Positions 1 to 6,295 of a DNA stretch of 6,737 bases are shown here, one piece after another (positions within the stretch are counted from its first letter, which is position 1; each line of letters begins with the position of its first letter). Source of the stretch: Deltaproteobacteria bacterium (GTDB taxonomy: Bacteria > Desulfobacterota > Deferrisomatia > Deferrisomatales > Deferrisomataceae); assembly GCA_013152215.1 (NCBI GenBank), contig JAADGT010000127.1, forward strand, positions 1 through 6,737, read 5' to 3'. Below the pieces are notes generated by a model that searched no databases, was not told where the DNA came from, and was given only the letters and a program-made list of their open reading frames with translations. The translations under genes were made by a program, and so were the position numbers.

Positions 1-20
1 GGGCGGTTCGAGAGCCGCCC
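1..20 (-). terminator. Candidate GC hairpin downstream of gyrB (possible operon terminator, cut by window edge)
   Basis: Bases 1-6 (GGGCGG) and 15-20 (CCGCCC) form a perfect 6-bp inverted repeat with an 8-nt loop, 34 bp past the gyrB stop codon. In the leftward transcript this could be the stem of an intrinsic terminator. The stem reaches the first base of the window, so any following U-tract cannot be seen. It could equally be a chance GC palindrome or a spacer hairpin before a downstream gene. Confidence 0.3.
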
Positions 21-54
21 CAGAGGCCGGTGAGCGGAGACCGACGACCCCCCG

Positions 55-2469
55 TCACACGTCCAGGTTTCGGACCTCCAGGGCGTGGCTGCGGATGAAC
101 TCCCGGCGGGGATCCACCGCGTCTCCCATCAGCACGCTGAAGATCTCCTCGGCGGCCACGGCGTCCTCCAACTTGACCTGCAGCAGGGTGCGCCGGGCCG
201 GGTCCATGGTGGTCTCCCACAGCTGCTGGGGGTTCATCTCGCCGAGGCCCTTATAGCGCTGGATCGTGAACGACCGCCGGGCCCGTTCGATCAGCACGTC
301 CAGCAGGTCCTGCTTGGACCGGACCACCACCCGCCCCTGCTCCTCCCCGTTCTTCCGGAGGATCGCGAACGGCGGCTCCCGCATGTCGCCCAGGGTCTCG
401 TTCACCCGGTACAGCCCCCGGTAGTCCGCGGACTCCAGGAGGTCCCGGTGGATCGGGCACACACTGCGCCGGCCGTTCACCTTGCGCACGGCCCGGAACC
501 GGTAGAGGCTGTGCTCCTCGTCGAACCCGTCGGTGGCCACCTCGTACCCCTTCTCCTCCAGGGCCCGTCGATAGGGCTCGAACGACTCCTCGGTGCGCAA
601 CGCCTCGTCGCTCCTGAGCCCCGCGTTCAGCAGCACCCGCAGGGCGTCGCGTTCGAACCCCCTCTTGGCCAGCCGCTCCAGGTAGAACCGAAACTCGAAG
701 ATCCGCAGCAGCAGATCCCGCAGGTGGCTTCCCGAGTACACCCGACCGGTCTTCTCGATCCGGACGGCGTGGTCGCCCACCGCCTCCTCCACCAGGAAGC
801 GCTGGAGCTCCTCCTCGTCGTGGAGGTAGCGCTCCTGCTTGCCCTTGGCCACCCGGTACAGCGGGGGTTGGGCCAGGTACAGGTAGCCCCTCTCGATCAG
901 GTCCGGCATCATGCGGTAGAAGAACGTGAGGAGAAGCGTCCGGATGTGGCTCCCGTCCACGTCGGCGTCGGTCATGATGATGATGTTGTGGTACCGGGCC
1001 CTCTCCGGATCGAAGTCGTCGTGGATGCCGGCCCCGATCGCGGTGACCAGGGCGGCGATCTCCTTGTTGGAGAGCATCTTCTCGGGTCGGGCCTTCTCCA
1101 CGTTCAGGATCTTCCCCTTCAAGGGAAGGATCGCCTGGAACCTGCGGTCCCGGCCCTGCTTGGCCGATCCGCCCGCGCTGTCTCCCTCGACGATGTAGAG
1201 CTCGCTGCGCGACGGGTCCTTCTCCTGGCAGTCGGCGAGCTTGCCCGGCAGGCTCGCCGAGTCCAGCGCGTTCTTCCTGCGGGTCAGCTCCTTGGCCTTG
1301 CGCGCCGCCTCCCGGGCCAGGGCCTCGCGCACGCACTTGTCGATGATCTTTCGGGCGACCGAGGGGTTCTCCTCGAAGTACCGCGACAGCTGCTCGTTGC
1401 AGACGTTCTCCACCAGGCCCCGGACCTCGGAGTTCCCCAGCTTGGTCTTGGTCTGACCCTCGAACTGGGGGTCTGGGATCTTCACGGAGATCACCGCGGT
1501 CAGGCCCGCCCTCACGTCGTCGCCGGTGAGCCCGCTCTTCACGTCCTTGAGCAGGTTGTTGGTGCGGCCGTAGTGGTTGAGCGTGCGGGTCAGGGCGGCC
1601 CGGAACCCGGTGACGTGGGTTCCGCCCTCCCGGGTGTTGATGTTGTTCACAAAGCTGAACAGCCGCTCCTTGTAGCCGTCGTTGTACTGGATCGAGATCT
1701 CCACGATGACGTCGTCGTTCCTGCCGGAGAAGAAGATGGCCTCGTGGATGGGGGTCACCGACCGGTTCAGGTGCTCCACGAACGACCGGATGCCCCCCTC
1801 GTAACAGAACTCCTGCTTCTTGTCGGTTCGCTCGTCCTCGAGGATGATCCGGATGCCCGGGTTCAGGAAGGCGAGCTCCCTCAACCGGGTGGCGAGGATG
1901 TCGTAGGAGTACTCGGTCTCGGTGAAGATCTCGGGATCGGGCTTGAAGTGAACGGTGGTTCCCCGGCGGGTCGTGGTTCCGACTACGGTCAGCGGCTCCT
2001 TTGGGATCCCCCGTTCGTAGCTCTGGTGGTAGACCTTGCCCTCCCGCCGGATCTCCACCTCCAGGAACTCCGAAAGGGCGTTCACCACCGAGACCCCCAC
2101 CCCGTGCAGCCCACCCGAGACCCGGTAGGTCTTGTTGTCGAACTTGCCGCCGGCGTGCAGGGTGGTGAGCACCAGCTCGGCGGCCGCCTTTCCGGTCTCC
2201 TTGTGGATGTCCACCGGGATGCCGCGTCCGTTGTCCTCCACGCGGACGCTGTTGTCCACGTGGATCACCACCCGGATCTGGTCGCAGTGACCGGCCAGGG
2301 CCTCGTCGATGGAGTTGTCCACCACCTCGTACACCAGGTGATGGAGCCCCATGGACCCGGTGGACCCGATGTACATCGCCGGCCGCTTGCGTACGGCCTC
2401 GAGCCCCTCGAGCACCTTGATGCTGTCGGCCGTGTACAGGTCTTCGATTCGTTTCAGATTCTCTTCCAT
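55..2469 (-). CDS. gyrB: DNA gyrase subunit B (type IIA topoisomerase ATPase subunit)
   Basis: GyrB is the ATPase/TOPRIM subunit of DNA gyrase (GyrA2GyrB2), which introduces negative supercoils into chromosomal DNA. The 804-residue product starts MEENLKRIEDLY and reaches the family core RKRPAMYIG at 28-35. The GHKL ATPase fold shows EVVDNSIDEALAG at 48-60 (catalytic Glu48, Mg-binding Asn52), DNGRGIP at 79-85, and the glycine-rich ATP lid GGLHGVGVSVVN at 119-130. The transducer lysine lies in QTKTKLGN (339-346). TOPRIM follows with EGDSAGG at 428-434 and DADVDG at 501-506 (metal ligands Glu428, Asp501, Asp503). QRYKGLGEMNP lies at 737-747. About 165 extra residues between roughly 555 and 735 form the insertion known from proteobacterial GyrB. 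The ATG at 2469 was chosen by family alignment; a weak AGGGA Shine-Dalgarno sits at 2474-2478. The frame runs open for 80 codons further upstream, but those overlap recF and look non-coding. The gene starts 23 bp after recF and probably shares its transcript. Confidence 0.98.
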   Translation of the reverse strand: MEENLKRIEDLYTADSIKVLEGLEAVRKRPAMYIGSTGSMGLHHLVYEVVDNSIDEALAGHCDQIRVVIHVDNSVRVEDNGRGIPVDIHKETGKAAAELVLTTLHAGGKFDNKTYRVSGGLHGVGVSVVNALSEFLEVEIRREGKVYHQSYERGIPKEPLTVVGTTTRRGTTVHFKPDPEIFTETEYSYDILATRLRELAFLNPGIRIILEDERTDKKQEFCYEGGIRSFVEHLNRSVTPIHEAIFFSGRNDDVIVEISIQYNDGYKERLFSFVNNINTREGGTHVTGFRAALTRTLNHYGRTNNLLKDVKSGLTGDDVRAGLTAVISVKIPDPQFEGQTKTKLGNSEVRGLVENVCNEQLSRYFEENPSVARKIIDKCVREALAREAARKAKELTRRKNALDSASLPGKLADCQEKDPSRSELYIVEGDSAGGSAKQGRDRRFQAILPLKGKILNVEKARPEKMLSNKEIAALVTAIGAGIHDDFDPERARYHNIIIMTDADVDGSHIRTLLLTFFYRMMPDLIERGYLYLAQPPLYRVAKGKQERYLHDEEELQRFLVEEAVGDHAVRIEKTGRVYSGSHLRDLLLRIFEFRFYLERLAKRGFERDALRVLLNAGLRSDEALRTEESFEPYRRALEEKGYEVATDGFDEEHSLYRFRAVRKVNGRRSVCPIHRDLLESADYRGLYRVNETLGDMREPPFAILRKNGEEQGRVVVRSKQDLLDVLIERARRSFTIQRYKGLGEMNPQQLWETTMDPARRTLLQVKLEDAVAAEEIFSVLMGDAVDPRREFIRSHALEVRNLDV

Positions 2470-2492
2470 GGTTTCCCTGCGCTGCGTGCCGC

Positions 2493-3590
2493 TCACCGAG
2501 CGTGAACGGCCCCCTTCTCCATGCGATAGAACGCGACGTCCCGGTCCCCGTTCAGGGGGACCACATCCGGCCCGGTGGTGGCGATCCACACCTGACCGTG
2601 CCATCGATCCACGAACGACCCCAGAGCCGCCAACCGCTCGGCGTCCAGCTCGGATCCGGGGTCGTCCAGAAGCAACACGGGAGGCTGGCCCAGGTTCGTA
2701 CACCCCCACTCCAGGAGGGCCAGCTTCAAGGCCAGGCCGACGCTGCGCCGTTGCCCCTGGGAGCCGTGGCGCTCCAGGGGCCTGCCGTCGAGCCGCAGAA
2801 CCAGCCGGTCCCGATGGGGGCCGGCGCCGGTGAACCCCCGGCGGAGGTCCTCGTCCCTTCGGGCCCGAAGGACCCTGAGCAGGGCCTCCCGGTACCCGAG
2901 AGAGCCCTTCTCGTCCTCCATCAGGTAGGGCGCCTCCAGGCTGAGCTCCAGCTCCTCCCCCTGTCCGGAGATCGCCCGGTACAGGCCCGTCACCGTGGGG
3001 GCGATCTGCCGGAGCGTTCGGGCGCGGGCCTGGTGCACGGGCTCGGCCGTCTCGGCCATCCGCTGCTCCCAGGCGGCCAGGTCGGCCGTGTTTCGCCGCA
3101 GCGCTGCGTTGAGCTGGCGCAGCGTCTGGCGGTACCGTCGGATCCGGCTCACGTGGAGGGGATCGTGGAAGAACGAGGCCCCGTCCACGTACCTGCGGCC
3201 GGCCTCCCGGTCACCGTGGCCCAAGCCGGCGTCGGCCGGAGAGAACACGACCGTGGGAAGGACGCTCAGGTACTCGTGGATCGTTGAAGGACGGGTGCCG
3301 TCCACGGCCACCGTTCGGGCTCCTGCTCGCCACGACGCCCGCAGATCCCGCAGTCCGTTGGGGTCCTCGACCCCCACCTGGACGAAGAACCCAGAACCGC
3401 CGAATTGTACCAGATCGGAGGTCTGACGGGTACGGAAACTTTGGAGGCACGAAGCGAACCGGATGGCCTCGAGGAGGTTCGTCTTTCCCTGTCCGTTGGC
3501 GCCGTGGACCACGCACACCCGGGCCTCGGGTTCCAGGTCGAGGGAGCCCAGGTTCCGGAACCCGGCGACCCTCAGCCGGCGGATGCGCAT
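2493..3590 (-). CDS. recF: DNA replication and repair protein RecF
   Basis: RecF is an ABC/SMC-like ATPase. With RecO and RecR it recognises ssDNA-dsDNA junctions at gaps and promotes RecA loading during gap repair and restart of stalled forks. The 365-residue product is close to the usual length of about 360. It opens MRIRRLRVAGFRNL, typical of the family. Walker A is GANGQGKT at 30-37. FTGAGPHRDRL at 253-263 is a conserved RecF segment. The ABC signature reads GSQGQRRS at 276-283, where many homologues have GSQGQQRS. Walker B is VLLLDD at 305-310, followed by a D-loop SELD at 313-316. The ATG lies only 2 bp after the dnaN stop (TGA CG ATG), and no Shine-Dalgarno is visible in front of it, so translation is probably coupled to dnaN. 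The frame stays open across dnaN upstream, but that extension bears no RecF features and is discarded. Confidence 0.97.
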   Translation of the reverse strand: MRIRRLRVAGFRNLGSLDLEPEARVCVVHGANGQGKTNLLEAIRFASCLQSFRTRQTSDLVQFGGSGFFVQVGVEDPNGLRDLRASWRAGARTVAVDGTRPSTIHEYLSVLPTVVFSPADAGLGHGDREAGRRYVDGASFFHDPLHVSRIRRYRQTLRQLNAALRRNTADLAAWEQRMAETAEPVHQARARTLRQIAPTVTGLYRAISGQGEELELSLEAPYLMEDEKGSLGYREALLRVLRARRDEDLRRGFTGAGPHRDRLVLRLDGRPLERHGSQGQRRSVGLALKLALLEWGCTNLGQPPVLLLDDPGSELDAERLAALGSFVDRWHGQVWIATTGPDVVPLNGDRDVAFYRMEKGAVHAR

Positions 3591-3592
3591 CG

Positions 3593-4714
3593 TCAGTCGA
3601 TGCGGATCGGCATCACCACGCAGAGGTAGCCGGGATCCTCGTCCGAGCGGATCAGACAGGGTGCCAGGGGCTGGTCGATCTCGATGCGGACCTCCGGGCC
3701 CTTCAGGTGCCGCAAGGCGTCCAGGAAGTACGACGCGTTGAAGGCGATGCGCAGCGGCTCGCCCTCGAGCGTGGCCTCGATCTCCTCGCGGCTGTCGCCG
3801 GTGCGGGTGTTCATGGAGGTCAGCAGAACGCGGCCCTGGGCGGCGTCGAGGATGACGCTGTGGGTGTCGGGATCGGTCATCAGCGAGACCCGCCGCAGGG
3901 CGTCGGCGAACGCGTCCTTGGCCAGGGTGACGCGGTTCCTGGGATCCGATGGGATGACGTCCTGGTACCGGGGAAACGACCCGTCGATCGGGGTCAGGCA
4001 CATCTCGGCGTGGGGGATCCGGCAAAAGATCTTTCCGCCGGACTGGGCGATCTCGAACTCCTCCCCAGCCTCCTCGATCAGGGACTTCAGGCTGGCCAGC
4101 CCCTTTTTCGGGAGAATCAGACCGTCTCGGAACATGTGCAGGTCCACCGGCGTCGGCTGGTCCATGATGGTGAGCCGGTGGCCGTCGGTGGACACCATGC
4201 GCAGGGTGTGGGAGCCGGTGTCCGGGTCCTCGTGGGCATGGAGGTACACCCCGCACAGGGTGGGTCGGGTCTCGTCGTTGGAGGCCGAGAAGAGCGTCTT
4301 CTCCAGCATGGTCACGAAGGACGGTGCGGGGAACCGAGAGAACTCGTCGGGTCCCGTCGGAAACTCCGGGAACTCGTCGGCCCGCTCCGTGGGAATCCGG
4401 AAGCTGGTCTTTGCGGCCGTGATGTGGAGCCAGCCGTTCTCTTCGAGCTCGAGGGTGGCCGTGCCCGCGGGAAGCTCCCGGACGATCTCGTAGAGCTTTC
4501 GGCCGGGGGCTGCAACCGATCCCGGTACCTGGACCTCGCAGGGCAGGTTCTGGGCGAGGCTGATCTTGAGATCCGTGGACCGGACCTGGAGCGCGTCGCC
4601 CTGGGCCTCGAGGAGGATGTGCTCCAGGATCTCCCGGGTGGTCTTGCGCTCCAGAACGGAAACCGCTTGGGCCAGCACCGGAACGGCGGCGTCCTTTTCG
4701 ATGTGGACGATCAT
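3593..4714 (-). CDS. dnaN: DNA polymerase III beta subunit (sliding clamp)
   Basis: The beta clamp is a ring-shaped homodimer that tethers DNA polymerase III and many repair factors to DNA. The 373-residue product is of normal length for three tandem clamp domains. Recognisable segments are TRPTLCGVYLH at 149-159 (start of domain 2), STDGHRL at 175-181 (part of the protein-binding pocket), IDGSFPRYQDVIP at 243-255 (domain 2/3 junction), FNASYFLDAL at 325-334, and the C-terminal VVMPIRI at 366-372, which completes the pocket bound by clamp-binding peptides. The ATG at 4714 is preceded by a strong AGGAGG, which fixes the start. It is the first gene of a dnaN-recF-gyrB cluster and follows dnaA after a 208-bp gap filled with DnaA boxes. 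A candidate promoter in that gap overlaps one of the boxes, so clamp expression may respond to DnaA. Confidence 0.98.
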   Translation of the reverse strand: MIVHIEKDAAVPVLAQAVSVLERKTTREILEHILLEAQGDALQVRSTDLKISLAQNLPCEVQVPGSVAAPGRKLYEIVRELPAGTATLELEENGWLHITAAKTSFRIPTERADEFPEFPTGPDEFSRFPAPSFVTMLEKTLFSASNDETRPTLCGVYLHAHEDPDTGSHTLRMVSTDGHRLTIMDQPTPVDLHMFRDGLILPKKGLASLKSLIEEAGEEFEIAQSGGKIFCRIPHAEMCLTPIDGSFPRYQDVIPSDPRNRVTLAKDAFADALRRVSLMTDPDTHSVILDAAQGRVLLTSMNTRTGDSREEIEATLEGEPLRIAFNASYFLDALRHLKGPEVRIEIDQPLAPCLIRSDEDPGYLCVVMPIRID

Positions 4715-4716
4715 GG

Positions 4717-4724
4717 CTCCTCCT
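4717..4724 (-). promoter_or_regulatory. Shine-Dalgarno of dnaN
   Basis: Read leftward, AGGAGGAG lies just before the dnaN ATG. AGGAGG (4724 down to 4719) leaves 4 nt to the start codon. It is by far the best ribosome-binding site among the four genes: dnaA and recF show none, and gyrB has only AGGGA. This suggests dnaN is translated at its own high rate, with recF following by coupling. Confidence 0.85.
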
Positions 4725-4755
4725 AGGGGTGATGGTTTTTTTCCTTTAGTCGTAA

Positions 4756-4784
4756 GTCATAGGGCTTGTGGATTTTGTGGATAA
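4756..4784 (-). promoter_or_regulatory. Candidate dnaN promoter overlapping a DnaA box
   Basis: On the minus strand TTATCC (4784-4779) and TATGAC (4761-4756) are separated by exactly 17 nt. The -10 matches TATAAT at four of six positions and the -35 matches TTGACA at only three. The -35 is itself the first six bases of a perfect DnaA box, so DnaA binding would occlude it. Initiation would fall near 4749, about 35 nt upstream of the dnaN start. The optimal spacing is encouraging, but the match is weak in a stretch built largely of DnaA-box sequence. Confidence 0.35.
4767..4784 (-). promoter_or_regulatory. Two tandem, directly abutting DnaA boxes
   Basis: On the minus strand 4784-4776 reads TTATCCACA (perfect) and 4775-4767 reads AAATCCACA (two mismatches), with no base between them. 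This 9-bp direct repeat borders the AT-rich segment, where a strong box next to a weak one could guide DnaA from double-stranded boxes onto single-stranded DNA. That role is inferred. Confidence 0.75.
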
Positions 4785-4819
4785 GGTGAAAACCAGGCGC
4801 CGGTCCGGCTGGTTTCCGC

Positions 4820-4857
4820 TGTGGATGACTTTGTGGATAACCACTGGCTTATCCACA
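4820..4857. promoter_or_regulatory. Three strong DnaA boxes with an inverted central pair
   Basis: The minus strand carries TCATCCACA (4828-4820, one mismatch) and TTATCCACA (4840-4832, perfect), 12 bp apart. The plus strand carries TTATCCACA (4849-4857, perfect). The two perfect boxes are mirror images across the 8-bp spacer at 4841-4848. This is where box orientation flips in the origin. Confidence 0.85.
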
Positions 4858-4876
4858 GGCCCCGAGAAGGTCGGGT

Positions 4877-4931
4877 TCGCCCACAGGTTATCCCCAGGGT
4901 TGTCCCCCGGGTGATCCCCAGGTCATCCAGA
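4877..4931 (+). repeat. Phased array of degenerate DnaA-box-like repeats
   Basis: Five plus-oriented 9-mers lie at 4877 (TCGCCCACA), 4888 (TTATCCCCA), 4900 (TTGTCCCCC), 4912 (TGATCCCCA) and 4923 (TCATCCAGA). Their starts are 11, 12, 12 and 11 bp apart. Spacers are two or three bases and mostly G. The last unit overlaps the dnaA stop codon. Similarity to TTATCCACA is clear for the second unit and falls in the others. The spacing near one helical turn suggests low-affinity DnaA sites on one face of the DNA. Confidence 0.6.
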
Positions 4932-6254
4932 GATCTTCCGGCGGATCGATTCCACTTCGGCCCGCAGGTCCGCATCCGCCTCCAGGGCCTTCGAGATCTT
5001 CTCGCAGGCGTACATCACGGTGGAATGGTCGCGGCCGCCGATCTTCTGACCGATCTCCGGGAACGAGCAGTCCGTGAGCTCCCGGGCCAGGTACATGGCG
5101 ATCTGCCGGGGCAGGGCCACGGCCTTGGTTCGGCGCTTGCCCCGGAGATCGGCCGCGGTCAGGTGATAGTGCTGGGCCACCGCCTTGACGATGCGGTCCA
5201 CCGTGACCTTCTGGGAGTTCTCGCGGATCATGCCCCGCAGCACGCTCTTGGCCAGATCCACGGTGAGCTCGGCCTTGGTGAGGCTGGCGAACGCCATGAT
5301 GGTGATCAGCGACCCCTCGAGCTCCCGGATGTTCGAAGGGCAGTGGGACGCCAGGAAGTGGGCCACGTCCAGGGGCAGGAAGATCGACTCCAGCTCGGCC
5401 TTCTTCTGGAGGATGGCCACCTTGGTCTCCACGTCCGGGGGCTGGATGTCGGCGATCAGGCCCCACTCGAACCGGGAGCGCAGCCGGTCGGCCAGGCCGG
5501 GGATCTCCTTGGGAAACTTGTCGCTCGTCACCACGATGTTGCGGTGGTTCTCGTAGAGCGTGTTGAAGGTGTGGAAGAACTCCTCCTGGGTGCGTTCCTT
5601 GCCCGCGATGAACTGGATGTCGTCCATCAGCAGGATGTCCATCTTCCGGTACTTCTCCCGGAACTCGGGCATCCGGTTGTGGGCGAGGGCCTGGATCATC
5701 TCGTTGACGAAGCTCTCGCTGTGGACGTAGCAGACCTTGGCGTTGGGATCGTTGGCGAGCCGAAAGTTTCCGATGGCGTTGAGCAGGTGGGTCTTGCCGA
5801 GCCCAACGCCGCCGTAGATGAACAGGGGGTTGTAGGTCCGCGTGGACCTCTCGGCCACGGCCAGGCTGGCCGCATGGGCGAACTGGTTGGAGCTGCCCAC
5901 CACGAAGGCCTCGAACGTGTACTTGGGGTTCAGGCCGATGCGCCGCGCCCGCTCCTGCCACCCCGGTGGAGCCGGCGACTCCTTCTTCGACGGGCGCACG
6001 TACGCCTTTTCCTGCTTCGAGGGGACGCAGCGCACCTGCACGGGACGGCCGGCGTGGCCGGTGGCGGAGCGCTCGATCAGGCTGAGGTAGTCGTGGTCCT
6101 GGAGCCAATCGGCGAAGAACTTGCTGGGCACCTCCACCAGGAGCTCGTCTCCGTCCAGACGCAGGGGACGGATCGGGCGGATCCAGGTCTGGAACGTCTG
6201 GGTGGGCAGCGAGGACTCCAGGTCGCTCAGGACGGATCGCCAGATCTGTTCCAT
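4923..6254 (-). CDS. dnaA: Chromosomal replication initiator protein DnaA
   Basis: DnaA is the AAA+ initiator that binds DnaA boxes, oligomerises with ATP, melts oriC and helps load the replicative helicase. The product has 443 residues. Domain I (about 1-80) shows TFQTWIRPI at 20-28 and FFADW at 46-50. The linker is short (about 81-105). The AAA+ domain starts near NPKYTFEAFVVGSSN (109-123), with Walker A GGVGLGKT at 148-155, Walker B ILLMDDIQ at 207-214, sensor 1 VVTSDKFP at 241-248, box VII RLRSRFEWGL at 257-266 (Arg261 the likely arginine finger) and sensor 2 NIRELEG at 308-314 (Arg310). Domain IV carries the basic loop KRRTKAVALPRQ (373-384) and the DnaA-box recognition motif GGRDHSTVMYACEKI (406-420). 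The start is unambiguous: an in-frame TAA lies eight codons upstream (6276-6278), with no alternative start codon between. No Shine-Dalgarno is evident. DnaA boxes 10-41 bp upstream suggest autoregulation. Confidence 0.99.
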   Translation of the reverse strand: MEQIWRSVLSDLESSLPTQTFQTWIRPIRPLRLDGDELLVEVPSKFFADWLQDHDYLSLIERSATGHAGRPVQVRCVPSKQEKAYVRPSKKESPAPPGWQERARRIGLNPKYTFEAFVVGSSNQFAHAASLAVAERSTRTYNPLFIYGGVGLGKTHLLNAIGNFRLANDPNAKVCYVHSESFVNEMIQALAHNRMPEFREKYRKMDILLMDDIQFIAGKERTQEEFFHTFNTLYENHRNIVVTSDKFPKEIPGLADRLRSRFEWGLIADIQPPDVETKVAILQKKAELESIFLPLDVAHFLASHCPSNIRELEGSLITIMAFASLTKAELTVDLAKSVLRGMIRENSQKVTVDRIVKAVAQHYHLTAADLRGKRRTKAVALPRQIAMYLARELTDCSFPEIGQKIGGRDHSTVMYACEKISKALEADADLRAEVESIRRKISG

Positions 6255-6263
6255 GGGGGCTTG

Positions 6264-6295
6264 GTATCCACAGGGTTATCCACAAGTGTGGATAA
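6264..6295. promoter_or_regulatory. DnaA-box cluster upstream of dnaA (two perfect, one near-perfect)
   Basis: Plus-strand GTATCCACA (6264-6272, one mismatch) and TTATCCACA (6276-6284, perfect) are 12 bp apart. A perfect minus-oriented box (6287-6295, TGTGGATAA on plus) follows after two bases. The last two make a 20-bp palindrome with a 2-bp centre. The cluster lies 10-41 bp upstream of the dnaA start, inside its presumed 5' leader or promoter. Known roles for such clusters are autorepression of dnaA and service as the second half of a bipartite origin; both are inferred here. Confidence 0.85.

Larger units (their letters stand above)
4731..4790. other. AT-rich candidate DNA unwinding element
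   Basis: By direct count 37 of 60 bases are A or T, against roughly one third in the surrounding coding DNA. The segment includes a run of seven T (4736-4742) and abuts the tandem DnaA boxes at 4767-4784. Going toward dnaN it reads: perfect box, AAATCCACA box, a short GC cluster (AGCCC on minus, 4762-4766), then a stretch with TAA/TAG triplets, then the A/T run. That order resembles the B. subtilis unwinding region with its DnaA-trio element, although the triplets here are irregular. Confidence 0.55.
4731..4931. other. Putative chromosomal replication origin (oriC), dnaA-dnaN intergenic part
   Basis: This stretch between dnaA and dnaN combines the hallmarks of a bacterial oriC. It has three perfect TTATCCACA boxes (4776-4784 minus, 4832-4840 minus, 4849-4857 plus) and near-perfect boxes at 4820-4828 (TCATCCACA on minus) and 4888-4896 (TTATCCCCA). 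Degenerate boxes continue rightward into the dnaA stop codon. An AT-rich segment lies beside dnaN in otherwise GC-rich DNA. Origins in the dnaA-dnaN gap are well established, for example the incC side of B. subtilis. All boxes left of about 4841 point to the minus strand and all to the right point to the plus strand. Origin function itself is inferred, not shown. Confidence 0.85.

Noticed and set aside
1..20. tRNA T-arm remnant (GGTTCGAG motif)
   Set aside because: The loop would be 8 nt, not 7, the closing C61 equivalent is missing, and no acceptor stem or CCA follows.
2210..2218. DnaA-box-like TGTGGATGT inside gyrB
   Set aside because: It has two mismatches to the consensus and lies isolated in coding sequence, so it is most likely chance.
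85..2505. 806-codon open frame antisense to gyrB on the plus strand
   Set aside because: High-GC genes often leave long open frames on the opposite strand. The product is a repetitive L/V/H/P/G-rich string with no domain, while the minus strand encodes a complete, motif-perfect GyrB.
2470..2709. 80-residue N-terminal extension of GyrB
   Set aside because: It lies entirely over recF, is low-complexity, and the family start aligns with the ATG at 2469.
3284..4726. 480-codon plus-strand open frame across recF and dnaN
   Set aside because: It is antisense to two certain genes, has no recognisable motif, and its composition is typical of a GC-driven shadow.
4736..4742. T-run as a rightward terminator tract
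   Set aside because: No GC hairpin precedes it on the plus strand. It fits better as part of the AT-rich origin segment.
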